DNA of 45,773 nucleotides from DASXAQ01 sp036406615 (GCA_036406615.1 DASXAQ010000070.1:1-45773), one strand, 5' to 3'. Positions 7,064 through 15,728 are shown, numbered from the stretch's first letter. A program made the numbers and translations. Notes: a model not told the origin generated them from the sequence alone.

Positions 7064-7711
7064 GTGGGCACCGAAGCGAAGGACGCGAAGAAGGTCGCGG
7101 CGCGCCGCTGGTTCGACCGCCGAGCCGCGAGGTACGGAACGGGGCGCGGGTCCGGCTGGCTGGCGATGGTCCAGGGTGAAGCCTTCGGTGCGCTGGAACT
7201 CCGCGCCGGCGACCGGCTCCTGGACGTGGGGTGCGGACCCGGCGCCGCCGTGCTCCAAGCCGCGCCGCTGGTCGAGCGGGCCGTCGGCGTGGACCTGTCC
7301 GAGCAGATGATCCAACGGGCCCGGAAGGCGGCCGGCGACGTCGCGAACGTCGAGTTTCGAGTGGCCGACTCCGAGCTCCTGCCGTTCGAAGACGATGCGT
7401 TCACGGCGGTCCTGTGCTCGACGTCCTTCCACCACTACCCGAACCCCGGCCGAGCCGTGCGCGAGATGGCCCGCGTGCTCGTCCCGGACGGGCGGTTCGT
7501 GCTCGCCGACGCGTCGGCCGACCTACGGGCCGCGCGCGTCGCCGACGTGTTCCTCCGGCGCCTCGAGCCCGGTCACGTCCGGCTCTATCGCTCGACCGAG
7601 CTCGCGGCGTTCGTCCAGGACGCGGGGTTCGTTCGCGCGCGGATGCGCCGGCTCTCGGGCGGGGGCTACGTCATCGTCGCGGCCCGCCGACCGCCGACGG
7701 AACCGGCGTGA
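7064..7711 (+). CDS. Class I SAM-dependent methyltransferase
   Basis: A 215-aa methyltransferase of the UbiE/Methyltransf_11 type. Motif I is LLDVGCGPGAAV, the acidic end of strand 2 is GVDLSEQMI, and motif IV is CSTSFHHYPNP. It transfers a methyl group from S-adenosylmethionine to an unidentified small molecule or lipid. The first 30 residues are basic. The start is GTG 7064 (leaderless signal) or TTG 7055 (GGAGG 6 nt upstream); they differ by three residues. The stop overlaps the start of the next membrane protein (GTGA), so the two are translated together and may act on the same lipid-linked product. Confidence 0.88.
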   Translation: MGTEAKDAKKVAARRWFDRRAARYGTGRGSGWLAMVQGEAFGALELRAGDRLLDVGCGPGAAVLQAAPLVERAVGVDLSEQMIQRARKAAGDVANVEFRVADSELLPFEDDAFTAVLCSTSFHHYPNPGRAVREMARVLVPDGRFVLADASADLRAARVADVFLRRLEPGHVRLYRSTELAAFVQDAGFVRARMRRLSGGGYVIVAARRPPTEPA

Positions 7712-9114
7712 GCGATCCGCGAACGGCCCGCGGGGCCGGTCTCGCGACGACGAAGGACGCCTCGCCCCCCTATCTGGTGACCGCGCTGGTGCTGCTCGGC
7801 GCCATCGCCATCTCGCAGGCGATCCCGTGGGCGTCGGTCTCGTTCGCCGGCAACGTTCCGCCGCTGATGGCCCAGTTGCACCCGGCCGTCGGTCCGTGGC
7901 TCCCGCTGGCCCTGATCGCGGTCGCCGCCGCGTACCTCGTCCTGCCACGGGCGCTCGAGTGGCCGAGGTGGGCGTTCCTCGGCACCGGCATCGCGCTGGG
8001 CTGGCTCGTCGCCGTCGCCCTCGCATCCGAGGCCCACGGGCTGTCGGCCGTTGCGACGCCCTTCCGGAGCCCCCTGGACTACTGGGCGAGCGTGCCGCTG
8101 GTTCGATCGCTCGGCCCGCGGACGTTCGCCGAACAGTTCCCGCATCTCGCCGCGCGACTCGCGCTGCACGCCCGAACCCACGGGCCCGCCGCGGTGCTGT
8201 CGCTATGGGTCCTGGCCAAGATCGTGGGCGGGAACGTGCTTCGCGTCTCGCTGTTGGTGACGCTCGTGGGGGTGGCCGGCATGGCCGCGACGTATGCCAT
8301 TGCTCGGGAGCTCGCGTCCGAGCGCGCCGCGCGTTTGGCGGCGCTGTTGTTCGTGTGCGCGCCCGGCGTCCTTCTGTACTCGGCGACCTCGATGGACGCG
8401 GTATTCATGACGGTGATCGCGTGCGCGCTGATCGCGCTCGTCCGGTTCCCCCGATCCGGCGCGTGGGCCGTGGCGGGCGGCGCGCTGTGGGCGCTGGCGC
8501 TGAGCTTCACGTTCGGCGCCGCCGCGCTCGGCCTGCTCGCGGTGGGCATCGGCATCATCTCCGTCCGGGGATTCGGAGCGCGGCCGGGATTGCCGTCCGG
8601 GCGGCTCGTCGTGCGCGGCGTGCTCGTGTGCGCCGGGATCGTCGTCGGCGCGATCCTGCTGTGGGCGCTTGCCGGGATGAACCTGCTCGCCGACTTCCGC
8701 GCCGCGTCGCACGCCCACTACCAGGATCCGTCGCGCGCGCGGCCGTACGTGTACTGGGTGTTCGCGAACATCCCGGCGTTCCTCATCGTGGCCGGAATCC
8801 CACAGGCGGCCCTGGCCGCGCACCGGTGCCGGCTCCAATGGCGCGCGCGCGACTTCGGATTCGAGACCGTGCTGGCGGCCACACTGGCGCTGTCCACGCT
8901 GAGCGGCGTGTTCCTGGGCGAGGTCGACCACATCTGGCTGTTCTTCATCCCGCCGCTCGCGGTGGTTGCCGGCGCCGCGTTGGAGCGCGTCGCCGACGAC
9001 CCGCCGCCGAGGGGACGGGTGCAGGGACGCCCGGGCGCCCACGTCCGAGGCGTGGTCGCCGCCGGCCTCGGCCAGACCCTGCTGATGCAGGCGCTGCTGT
9101 ACACCTACTGGTAG
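7708..9114 (+). CDS. Polytopic membrane protein, probable GT-C glycosyltransferase
   Basis: A 468-aa protein with about ten to eleven transmembrane helices, starting at GTG in a 4-base overlap (GTGA) with the methyltransferase. An early extracytoplasmic loop (about residues 90-140) and the alternating helix pattern resemble GT-C fold mannosyl- or arabinosyltransferases, which use polyprenyl-phosphate sugars outside the membrane. The repeated Arg/Asp-rich short loops fit, but a diagnostic catalytic Asp/Glu pair is not certain from sequence alone. The C-terminus ends in YTYW. It could also be an unrelated integral membrane protein. Confidence 0.7.
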   Translation: MSDPRTARGAGLATTKDASPPYLVTALVLLGAIAISQAIPWASVSFAGNVPPLMAQLHPAVGPWLPLALIAVAAAYLVLPRALEWPRWAFLGTGIALGWLVAVALASEAHGLSAVATPFRSPLDYWASVPLVRSLGPRTFAEQFPHLAARLALHARTHGPAAVLSLWVLAKIVGGNVLRVSLLVTLVGVAGMAATYAIARELASERAARLAALLFVCAPGVLLYSATSMDAVFMTVIACALIALVRFPRSGAWAVAGGALWALALSFTFGAAALGLLAVGIGIISVRGFGARPGLPSGRLVVRGVLVCAGIVVGAILLWALAGMNLLADFRAASHAHYQDPSRARPYVYWVFANIPAFLIVAGIPQAALAAHRCRLQWRARDFGFETVLAATLALSTLSGVFLGEVDHIWLFFIPPLAVVAGAALERVADDPPPRGRVQGRPGAHVRGVVAAGLGQTLLMQALLYTYW

Positions 9115-9141
9115 GGCCCTCGGGGTAGCCTTGCGCCCGCG

Positions 9142-9160
9142 GCCGGCGGGCCGCGCCGGC
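9142..9160 (+). other. GC-rich hairpin in the leader of the K+ channel gene
   Basis: GCCGGCG-GGCCG-CGCCGGC, a 7-bp perfect stem. A TAGCCT hexamer at 9126-9131 lies just upstream and could be the channel gene's -10, placing the hairpin in its 5' leader; it could equally terminate the upstream operon. Confidence 0.35.
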
Positions 9161-9192
9161 GTGGCCATCGGACCTCGAGAGGAGCGGCGTCG

Positions 9193-9999
9193 ATGCCAGA
9201 CGAACGAAAGCCCGACAAGCGGCGGAGCAACGCCTACAACCTGTTCATCCTGGTGCTGACGGTGTTCTCGCTGGCCATCATGGCGGCGCTGCTGTTCCCG
9301 CTGTCCGACGCGACCATCCAGCTGCTGATCGCCTACGACAACCTCATCTGCGTCGTGTTCCTGTTCGACTTCTTCTTCACGCTGTGGCGCGCGCCGTCCC
9401 GGCGCGACTACTTCTTCGCCCAGCACGGCTGGCTGGACCTTCTCGGGTCGATCCCCTCGTTCGGCTTCTTCAAGTACGCCGCGCTGCTTCGCCTGGCCCG
9501 GATCAGCCGCCTGCTGCGGATCGTTCGCATCCTGCGGCGTATGGACCGCCGCCAGTTGGTGGCTGACCTCGTCCGCAACCGCGGGCAGTACGCGGCGTTC
9601 GTCACCGTGCTGTCGGCGTTCATCGTGATCAGCCTGGCCAGCGTGCTCGTGCTGCAGTTCGAAAGCGGCGCGGCCAACGCGAACATCACGACGGGCGGGG
9701 ACGCCCTCTGGTGGGCCGTCGTGACCATCACCACGGTCGGCTACGGCGACACGTTCCCCGTCACGACGGCCGGGCGCCTGACCGGCGTGTTCGTCATGTT
9801 CACCGGCGTCGGCATCATCGGTGCCCTGGCGAGCATCCTGTCGAGCGTGCTCGTCCCAACGGCTGCATCGGACGAGGCGACCGGCGAGACGCCACCCGCC
9901 GAGACGGGCGAGCTTCGGGCCGAGCTGGACCGGATCGGATCGGAGCTCACGGCCCTGCGGGCGATGATCGCCGGGACGAGCGGCGCGCCGCCCGCGTGA
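9193..9999 (+). CDS. Voltage-gated potassium channel
   Basis: A 268-aa six-helix channel of the ion-transport family. S1 is at about residues 17-37, the S4 voltage sensor at about 100-117 has regularly spaced arginines (RLARISRLLRIVRILRR), and the pore has the selectivity filter TTVGYGD at 180-186. S6 follows at about 195-220. The tail (225-268) is a Glu/Leu-rich helix likely to form a coiled coil for tetramer assembly. It carries K+ across the cytoplasmic membrane in a voltage-dependent way. GAGAGGAG upstream supports the ATG. It appears monocistronic. Confidence 0.92.
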   Translation: MPDERKPDKRRSNAYNLFILVLTVFSLAIMAALLFPLSDATIQLLIAYDNLICVVFLFDFFFTLWRAPSRRDYFFAQHGWLDLLGSIPSFGFFKYAALLRLARISRLLRIVRILRRMDRRQLVADLVRNRGQYAAFVTVLSAFIVISLASVLVLQFESGAANANITTGGDALWWAVVTITTVGYGDTFPVTTAGRLTGVFVMFTGVGIIGALASILSSVLVPTAASDEATGETPPAETGELRAELDRIGSELTALRAMIAGTSGAPPA

Positions 10000-10074
10000 G
10001 CCCGCGGGTTGAGCCCGGCCGCCCGTCCGCGGTGAGAGACTGATGCCCGTCTCGGGCCCGGCTCGGGTCCCGCG

Positions 10075-10092
10075 AGGGGAGGCACGACCATC
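10075..10092 (+). promoter_or_regulatory. Strong Shine-Dalgarno leading to an ATC start codon
   Basis: AGGGGAGG (10075-10082) lies 7 nt before ATC (10090-10092). No ATG, GTG or TTG occurs in this frame between the upstream stop (10033-10035) and a GTG at 10174 that would fall inside the PAS domain. Confidence 0.6.
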
Positions 10093-11208
10093 GCCAGCGC
10101 GAACGCCAAGGGCGTCCACGGAGCGGATGCCGAGGCCGAGTTCAAATACCGCGCGCTCGTCGAGCGCATCCCGGTGGTCACCTACCGCTACCCCGTCCCC
10201 TTCTCCACCGAGGACTACTACATCAGCCCCCAGGTGGAGGGCCTACTCGGATACCCCGCCGCGTCGTGGTCGCGACCGGAGTTCTGGGCGTCGCTGCTGC
10301 ACCCACAGGACCGGGACCGCAGCCTGGGCGCGAGCCAGCACTCGATCCAGACGGGCGAGCCGTTCAGCGACGAATACCGCCTGCGCTCGCGCGACGGCCG
10401 ATGGGTGTGGATCCTGGACGAGGCGACCCTGGCCGAGGACCTCGGCGCGCGCCGGACGTTCTGGCAGGGCGTGTGGGTCGACATCAGCAACCTGCGCCGC
10501 TCGCAGGATGCGCTTCGCGAAAGCCTTGGGGCGCAGGCGCAGCTGAGCGAGGAACGCCGGCGCCTGCTCGCCCGGCTGGTCGAGGCGCAGGAGGAGGAGC
10601 GCCGGCGGCTTGCCGGGGCGATCCACGACGACCCCATCCAGGCCATGGCCGCGGCGGCCTTCCTGGTGGACCTGTTGGGTCGGCAGGCGGGCGAGCCCGA
10701 GCATCGCGAGGCTCTGCACCAAGCCGCCAAGTCCCTGCAGGAGGCCATCGCGCGGCTTCGGCGAATGGTCTTCGAGCTTCGGCCGCCCGCCCTGGAGCGC
10801 GAGGGGCTGGCCGCCGCCATCCGCCAATACGCGGAGCGCGCCACCGACGCGACGCGCCGGTCGATCTGCGTGGACGACCGGCTGAAGCGCGACCTGCCCA
10901 TGGAGCTGCGCACCACGGCGTTTCGCATCGTGCAGGAAGCGTTGTCGAACGTCGGCCGGCACTCGGGGGCCTCGAGCGTGGAGGTCACGCTCGAGGCTCG
11001 CGAGATGGGGCTGTTCGCCCGGGTCGTCGACGATGGCATCGGCTTCGAGCCAACGCCCGCGCTGTTCGCGTCCCGCCCCGGACACCTCGGACTGCAGATC
11101 ATGCGGGAGCGCGCCGAGGCCGTCGGCGGCTGGTGCGAGATCGCCAGCGCTCCCGCCCAGGGCACGACGATCGAGTTCTGGCTCCCGTTCGCGCGAACGC
11201 CGCCCTGA
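10090..11208 (+). CDS. PAS-domain sensor histidine kinase (HisKA_3 type)
   Basis: A cytoplasmic NarL-family sensor kinase of about 372 aa. The PAS domain (about residues 18-135) starts FKYRALVERIPVVTYRY and contains YISPQVEGLLGYP and the PAC-like WVDISNLRRSQ. A coiled linker leads to HisKA_3 with the phospho-acceptor His179 in LAGAIHDDPIQAM. The ATPase domain has the N box QEALSNVGRHS and the G boxes DDGIGF and HLGLQIM. There is no membrane segment. The N-terminal PAS sequence lies upstream of the first usual start codon, so translation probably begins at ATC 10090 behind a strong ribosome-binding site. No response regulator is adjacent, so it is an orphan kinase. Confidence 0.85.
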   Translation: MASANAKGVHGADAEAEFKYRALVERIPVVTYRYPVPFSTEDYYISPQVEGLLGYPAASWSRPEFWASLLHPQDRDRSLGASQHSIQTGEPFSDEYRLRSRDGRWVWILDEATLAEDLGARRTFWQGVWVDISNLRRSQDALRESLGAQAQLSEERRRLLARLVEAQEEERRRLAGAIHDDPIQAMAAAAFLVDLLGRQAGEPEHREALHQAAKSLQEAIARLRRMVFELRPPALEREGLAAAIRQYAERATDATRRSICVDDRLKRDLPMELRTTAFRIVQEALSNVGRHSGASSVEVTLEAREMGLFARVVDDGIGFEPTPALFASRPGHLGLQIMRERAEAVGGWCEIASAPAQGTTIEFWLPFARTPP

Positions 11209-11315
11209 CCATCCTTCGGCTCGGCAAGCCAACCGACCGTCCCGTTCGTACCCCTCCGGGCGCACGCGTCGTCGAACGCGTCGCCGCTTGCCCGGACTCG
11301 AGAAGGGGAATCCGA

Positions 11316-12548
11316 ATGACGCGTCGATGGTGTGCCCGCCTTCCCGTCGCGTTCGTCGCGCCGGCCCTGGCGCTGGCCATCCTGGCCTCGCCGGCGGCCG
11401 CGTCACCGGCAGTGGGCATCTGGCGCGTTCTCGAACCGCTCAACCCCCGAGCGCACACGGTGTCGAACACCTTCTTCACCGGCGTGTCGGCCACGAGCGC
11501 CACCGATGCCTGGACGGTCGGTATCGCGATGTTGAGCAACGCGTTTCAACACCCGCTGGTCGAGCACTGGGACGGCCAGCAGTGGAAGGGCATGCGCGTA
11601 CCGGAGCCGGCGGGACGCCAGTCGTGGTTCCAGGGCGTCAAGGCCTTGAGCCCGACGAACGCGTGGGCGGTGGGCGTCAGCTCCGATCCTCAGTTCACGA
11701 ACCAGGACGAACGAACGCTGATCGAGCACTGGGACGGCACCTCGTGGAGTATCGTGCCGAGCCCGAATCCCGAGCTCGGCCCCGGCGCGGCAGACGTGTT
11801 GACGGCGATCGACGGCCTCGGGCCGAACGACCTCTGGGCCTCCGGATGGACGCTCGACAGCGGGGGCAGCACGATCGGGATGCTGTTCGTTCACTGGGAC
11901 GGGACGCGCTGGACGGCGGCCCGCTCGCCGACGCCTCCGGGCGGCGCACAGTTCGCCGTCGCGATCCACGAGTTCGCCGCCGATGACGCGTGGGCGGTCG
12001 GCAACGACCAGGGCGGGTTCGGCGGCAAGACGATCGCCGCACACTGGGACGGCCACGCGTGGAGCGACGTCGAGACGCCCGGCCTGAACGATGGGATCGC
12101 GCCACAGAACTTCCTCACGGGCGTGTCCGGCCTGTCCGGCGACGACGTCTGGGTGTCCGGGTACGAAGGCAACGTCGACCAGCGCAACTTCATGAAGCCG
12201 TACCTGCTGCACTGGGACGGAAGCTCGTGGACCCTGATGCTCGCGCCGAACAAGGGCGGCGAGGGGTCGCGGCTGAACGCGACGGTGGCGCTGTCGAGCG
12301 ACGACGTCTGGGCCGTCGGGCAGACGCAGGAGTTGAACGGCTCGATCCTGACCCTCACCGAGCAGTGGGACGGGACCGCCTGGACCATCGTGCCGAGCCC
12401 GAGCCCCGGCCAGATCGGCCGGCTGATCAACAGCTCGCTCAACTCGGTCACGGCGCCGGGCGGCGGCTACCTGCTGACGACCGGCGCGCGCGAGCTGCCG
12501 AACCAGTGCTGCCTGCGCACGCTCGCGCTGGACACCACCAGCGGCTGA
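11316..12548 (+). CDS. Secreted WxVG beta-propeller protein, paralogue of the 5192 gene
   Basis: A 410-aa exported protein with a signal peptide (MTRRWCARLPVAFVAPALAL, cut near AAAS). Repeats of about 55 residues carry DAWTVG, NAWAVG, DLWASG, DAWAVG, DVWVSG and DVWAVG strands, each followed by HWDG..W or QWDG..W, giving six clear blades plus a seventh ending GGYLLTTGA. The N-terminal IWRVLEPLNP probably closes the last blade. The only mature cysteines are the vicinal pair NQCCLR near the C-terminus. AAGGGGA upstream supports the ATG. It shares architecture with the protein at 5192-6295 but is longer per blade, so it is a diverged paralogue and not a recent copy. Confidence 0.82.
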   Translation: MTRRWCARLPVAFVAPALALAILASPAAASPAVGIWRVLEPLNPRAHTVSNTFFTGVSATSATDAWTVGIAMLSNAFQHPLVEHWDGQQWKGMRVPEPAGRQSWFQGVKALSPTNAWAVGVSSDPQFTNQDERTLIEHWDGTSWSIVPSPNPELGPGAADVLTAIDGLGPNDLWASGWTLDSGGSTIGMLFVHWDGTRWTAARSPTPPGGAQFAVAIHEFAADDAWAVGNDQGGFGGKTIAAHWDGHAWSDVETPGLNDGIAPQNFLTGVSGLSGDDVWVSGYEGNVDQRNFMKPYLLHWDGSSWTLMLAPNKGGEGSRLNATVALSSDDVWAVGQTQELNGSILTLTEQWDGTAWTIVPSPSPGQIGRLINSSLNSVTAPGGGYLLTTGARELPNQCCLRTLALDTTSG

Positions 12549-12582
12549 CGGTCGGGAATCGATCGGCCCCGTTGAATTGAAG

Positions 12583-12603
12583 GGTTCACGGATCCCGTGA
12601 ACC
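12583..12603. terminator. Hairpin between convergent genes
   Basis: GGTTCACGG-ATC-CCGTGAACC, a perfect 9-bp stem in the 85-bp gap between the propeller and the LLM gene; probably a bidirectional terminator, though there is no T-run. Confidence 0.55.
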
Positions 12604-12633
12604 TGATGCGGGCCAGCACCCGGCTCCGAAGAA

Positions 12634-13551
12634 TCAGCCCGCCGCGAGCGCCGGCAGGACCTTTTCGGCAACCAGCTCCCGGCGGTCGGCCGGGCCGGCC
12701 AGCACGACGATGACCCACGTGGCCCGTTCGTCGGCCAGCTGCCGCACGAACTCGGCGAAGTGCTCGGCGGACCCCGAGAACGCGTCGCCCATGATGCCCT
12801 TGTCCTTGCGCCCGGCGGAGATCCGTTCGGCGTCGGCCTCGTCCTCACCGACGACGACGATCCCGGCCCACGTCGCCTCGACCTCGCGGCCGAGCGCGCC
12901 GGCCTCCTCCTCCAGGGTGTCGACCTTGCCCCGGAACGCTTCGGGCGCCATCCCCCATCCGTTCCAGCCGTCGGCCAGGCCGCCGGCGAGGCGCACGACC
13001 TGGTCGCCCTGGCCGCCGAGCCACACCGGCGGCCCGCCGTCGCGCACGGGCGGCGGCAGCAACGGTCCGGAGATGGCGGGAACGTGGGTGCCGCCCGAAT
13101 ACGGCTCGCCGCGGAACAGGGCCTTCACGGCGGCGACCGTCTCACCCATGTGCGTGCGCCGATCGCGCACGCCGAGGTTGGGAAAGCCGTATGCGACGTG
13201 CTCGGGCGCGTCGATGGGGTCGCCGCTGCCGATCCCCAGGACCATCCGCCCGCCGCTGATCACGTCCAGCGTCGCGGCGAGCTTCGCGATCATGCCCGCC
13301 GGGCGCAGCACGGCGCGGGTGACCAGCGTGCCGAGCGCCACGCGTTCGGTCGTCGCCGCCACCGCGGCGAGCGTCGTGTAGACCTCCACCGACGGCCGGT
13401 TCGACGGCGCCTCGGGCGGGAAGAAGTGGTCGAAGCCGAACACGCCGTCGAATCCGTCGGCCTCCGCGGCTTGGGCCGTCTCCACCGACCGCGCCGTGTC
13501 GCCCGAGAACAGCGGCAGGATCAGCCCCAGCTTCACGCGGCGTTCGGTCAT
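12634..13551 (-). CDS. LLM-class flavin/F420-dependent oxidoreductase
   Basis: A 305-aa TIM-barrel protein of the luciferase-like monooxygenase family. Family marks are KLGLILPLFSGDT at the start, AQAAEADGFDGVFGFDHFFPP, GTLVTRAVLRPAGMIAKLAATLD, RMVLGIGSGDP and GGPPVWLGGQG. In actinobacteria such proteins usually use coenzyme F420 and reduce or oxidise secondary metabolites; the substrate is not known. The ATG overlaps the stop of the ROK kinase gene (ATGA), so both are translated from one mRNA. The C-terminal part includes a helix-rich insertion ending in a short Ala/Gly tail. Confidence 0.88.
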   Translation of the reverse strand: MTERRVKLGLILPLFSGDTARSVETAQAAEADGFDGVFGFDHFFPPEAPSNRPSVEVYTTLAAVAATTERVALGTLVTRAVLRPAGMIAKLAATLDVISGGRMVLGIGSGDPIDAPEHVAYGFPNLGVRDRRTHMGETVAAVKALFRGEPYSGGTHVPAISGPLLPPPVRDGGPPVWLGGQGDQVVRLAGGLADGWNGWGMAPEAFRGKVDTLEEEAGALGREVEATWAGIVVVGEDEADAERISAGRKDKGIMGDAFSGSAEHFAEFVRQLADERATWVIVVLAGPADRRELVAEKVLPALAAG

Positions 13552-14507
13552 GCGACCCCCGCGAACTCGAGCAGCGCCAGGTCGGCCGCGCCCACCGCGC
13601 CGGCATCGTTGCCCAACTGCGCCGCGCGGATCGGCACGGCCGGACGGTGCTCGGCGCCCTCGACGGCGCCGACGAACGCCGTGCGCGCCGGCTCCAGCAG
13701 CAGATCGCCCGCCTGCACGACGCCGCCGCCCACGACCACGACCTCCGGGTCCAGCACGTTCACCAACCCGGCGATGCCCTGCCCCAGCCGCCGGCCGACC
13801 TCGTCCAGCACGTGCACGGCGATCACGTCCCCGCGTTGCGCGGCGTCGGTGACGATCGGCCCCGTCACCAGCTCGGGGTCGCCGCCGGCCAGCTGCACCA
13901 TCAGCGACTCGGGATGGTCGCGGCCCGACTCCTTGCCGAGCCTGCCGAGCGCTCTCCCGGACGCCACCTGCTCCCAGCACCCGAGGTTGCCGCAGCCGCA
14001 TCGCGGGCCGTTTGGGTCAACGATCACGTGGCCGATCTCCGCGGCGAAGCCGTGCGCGCCTCGGTACAACCGCCCCCCCGCGACGATGCCACCCCCCAGG
14101 CCGGTGCCGACCGTGACGAGCAGCATGTCGCTGGACCCGCGACCCGCGCCGAACCGGAACTCGCCCCAGGCGGCCATGTTCGCGTCGTTGTCGACCAGGA
14201 CCGGCAGGCCGATGCCCCTGGCCAGCCGCTCCCGCAACGGGAACTCCGCCCACGCGATGTTCGGGGCGAACCGCATCGCCCCGTCGAGCGACACCATCCC
14301 CGCCGCGCCGACGCCGACGGCGGCGGCCGCGGGGTGATCGGCCATCAGCTCGCGGGCCAGAGCGACGAGCGTGCGCACGGCGGCTTCGGCGTCGTCGGCC
14401 GGCGTCTCGGCCAGCCGCCGCTCAACGATCGTGCCGTGCGCGTCGACGACGAGGCCGGCGACCTTGGTCCCGCCCGCGTCCAGGCCGATGGCGAGGGACG
14501 ACGTCAT
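13548..14507 (-). CDS. ROK-family sugar kinase, glucokinase-like
   Basis: A 319-aa kinase that phosphorylates a hexose, most likely glucose, with ATP or polyphosphate. The phosphate-binding loop is LDAGGTK at residues 9-15; the catalytic base is Asp108 in LVDNDANMAAWGE; the ROK zinc site is His160 with Cys170, Cys172 and Cys177 (RCGCGNLGCWEQ). No helix-turn-helix precedes it, so it is an enzyme and not a ROK repressor. The start at 14507 is the first Met before the phosphate loop. No strong ribosome-binding site is visible; a TACGCT hexamer ends 10 nt upstream, so it may be leaderless. It is followed by the overlapping LLM gene. Confidence 0.88.
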   Translation of the reverse strand: MTSSLAIGLDAGGTKVAGLVVDAHGTIVERRLAETPADDAEAAVRTLVALARELMADHPAAAAVGVGAAGMVSLDGAMRFAPNIAWAEFPLRERLARGIGLPVLVDNDANMAAWGEFRFGAGRGSSDMLLVTVGTGLGGGIVAGGRLYRGAHGFAAEIGHVIVDPNGPRCGCGNLGCWEQVASGRALGRLGKESGRDHPESLMVQLAGGDPELVTGPIVTDAAQRGDVIAVHVLDEVGRRLGQGIAGLVNVLDPEVVVVGGGVVQAGDLLLEPARTAFVGAVEGAEHRPAVPIRAAQLGNDAGAVGAADLALLEFAGVA

Positions 14508-14533
14508 GAGGCCCGGGAGCGTATCACCAGGGT

Positions 14534-15664
14534 TCAATAGCGAAGCAGCGCCCCCACGTCCGGGACGGCGTCTGGATCGAGCATCGAGATCGTCTCGACG
14601 CGACACCCGTGCCGAAGCGCCGTCGCGACCGCGGTGTCCACGACGTCGAGCACCGCGGTCAGCGGCGATCCGCACGACGCGCACGACGACCGCGACACCC
14701 ACAGCCGTCCGCATGTGTCGCACCGGGACCCGGGCGCCTCCACCCCCGCCGGCACGACCAGCGTGTCGACGCGTCCATCCCCGAGCGCGCGAAGCGTCGC
14801 GTCGAGCCCCAACAGCGCCTGACGTCCCGCGGCGGCTCCGGCGCGCAAGCGTTCGACGACCGCCGCCTCCCGCTCCGCCTCCAAGCGTTCCTCGATCTCC
14901 CGTGCGGCGTCGCCCACCTGAGCGACCGAAGCAGACAGCGGAAGGGTCACCTTGGCGGCGATGCGCCCGGCCACGTACGGATGCAGGATCCGCTCGAAGT
15001 CCGCGACCGCCTCGTCCGGCCCGCCGACGATCAGCCGGTCGAACTCGCCGTCCTGGAACAGCCGCAGCAGGACCTCCGCCACACGATGCAGGTGCCGCGC
15101 GACGTGGTCCTCGACGTGGCGCCGGTAGCGCGCCTGCGCCCGACCCCCCTGCTCGTGCCGGCCCGGCACCTCATCGAACACATCGGTCCGCTCGCGCGTT
15201 CGATCCAACTCGGTCAGGAAGATGCGCGCGCGCGACCGGTCCACGAGCGCCGTGCAGGACGACCGGAACGTCTCCAGGAGGGCCTCGAGGGGACCGATGT
15301 GGGGCTCGGTCGACACGACCGCACGATCGCGAACGGGCCGCGTTGCCTCCACCACCTCCCACAGCCCCGCGCCCGACGAGCAGAACAGGGCGATGCCCCG
15401 CGTCCGGCCCCGTTCGAATTCCTCTTCGACGAACGTGCGCATGCGGCCGGCGTCGCATTCCACGAGCCGGGTGGCCTCGCGGCCCAGGCCCGCGGCAGCC
15501 GCCTCGTGGCGGAACCGGTGGCAGACTTCCTGGGCGCGGAGCACGAACTCCTGGTGGCGCGGGTACCGGCGCCCGTCGACGTCCAGGTACAGCGTGGAGA
15601 CGGGGTGGCCGTTCGGCCGCCACGCGGCCAGGGCCTTCAGGACCTCGGACCGGAGCTCTGGCAC
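14534..15664 (-). CDS. Bacterial eRF1-like (baeRF) protein with C-terminal zinc ribbon
   Basis: A 376-aa protein with the architecture of archaeo-eukaryotic release factor eRF1/Pelota relatives in bacteria (baeRF families). The N-terminal domain is followed by a region with QGGRAQARYRRHVEDH at 172-187, resembling the eRF1 GGQ loop and its following helix, then a domain-3-like part (FDRLIVGGPDEAV, LHPYVAGRIAAKV). A zinc ribbon of Cys315/318/328/331 sits inside the last domain, as in eRF1. Family members are proposed to act in ribosome rescue or hibernation. AAGGGGGA lies about 7 nt before the GTG start. The glutamine is displaced from the usual GGQ, so peptide release should not be assumed. 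Confidence 0.75.
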   Translation of the reverse strand: MPELRSEVLKALAAWRPNGHPVSTLYLDVDGRRYPRHQEFVLRAQEVCHRFRHEAAAAGLGREATRLVECDAGRMRTFVEEEFERGRTRGIALFCSSGAGLWEVVEATRPVRDRAVVSTEPHIGPLEALLETFRSSCTALVDRSRARIFLTELDRTRERTDVFDEVPGRHEQGGRAQARYRRHVEDHVARHLHRVAEVLLRLFQDGEFDRLIVGGPDEAVADFERILHPYVAGRIAAKVTLPLSASVAQVGDAAREIEERLEAEREAAVVERLRAGAAAGRQALLGLDATLRALGDGRVDTLVVPAGVEAPGSRCDTCGRLWVSRSSCASCGSPLTAVLDVVDTAVATALRHGCRVETISMLDPDAVPDVGALLRY

Positions 15665-15728
15665 CCGGCATTCCCCCTTCTGCCGGCCCGGCTTCCCCCC
15701 AGCCGTCTCGTGGGCCGGCGAGCCGTTC

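Noticed and set aside
8203..10119. Minus-strand frame of more than 600 codons
   Set aside because: It covers the GT-C-like protein and the potassium channel in reverse. The product is Arg/Gln/Asp-rich with no domain, and the channel is unmistakable in the forward frame.
10174..10176. GTG as start of the histidine kinase
   Set aside because: It lies inside the PAS domain and has no ribosome-binding site, while a strong site precedes ATC 10090.
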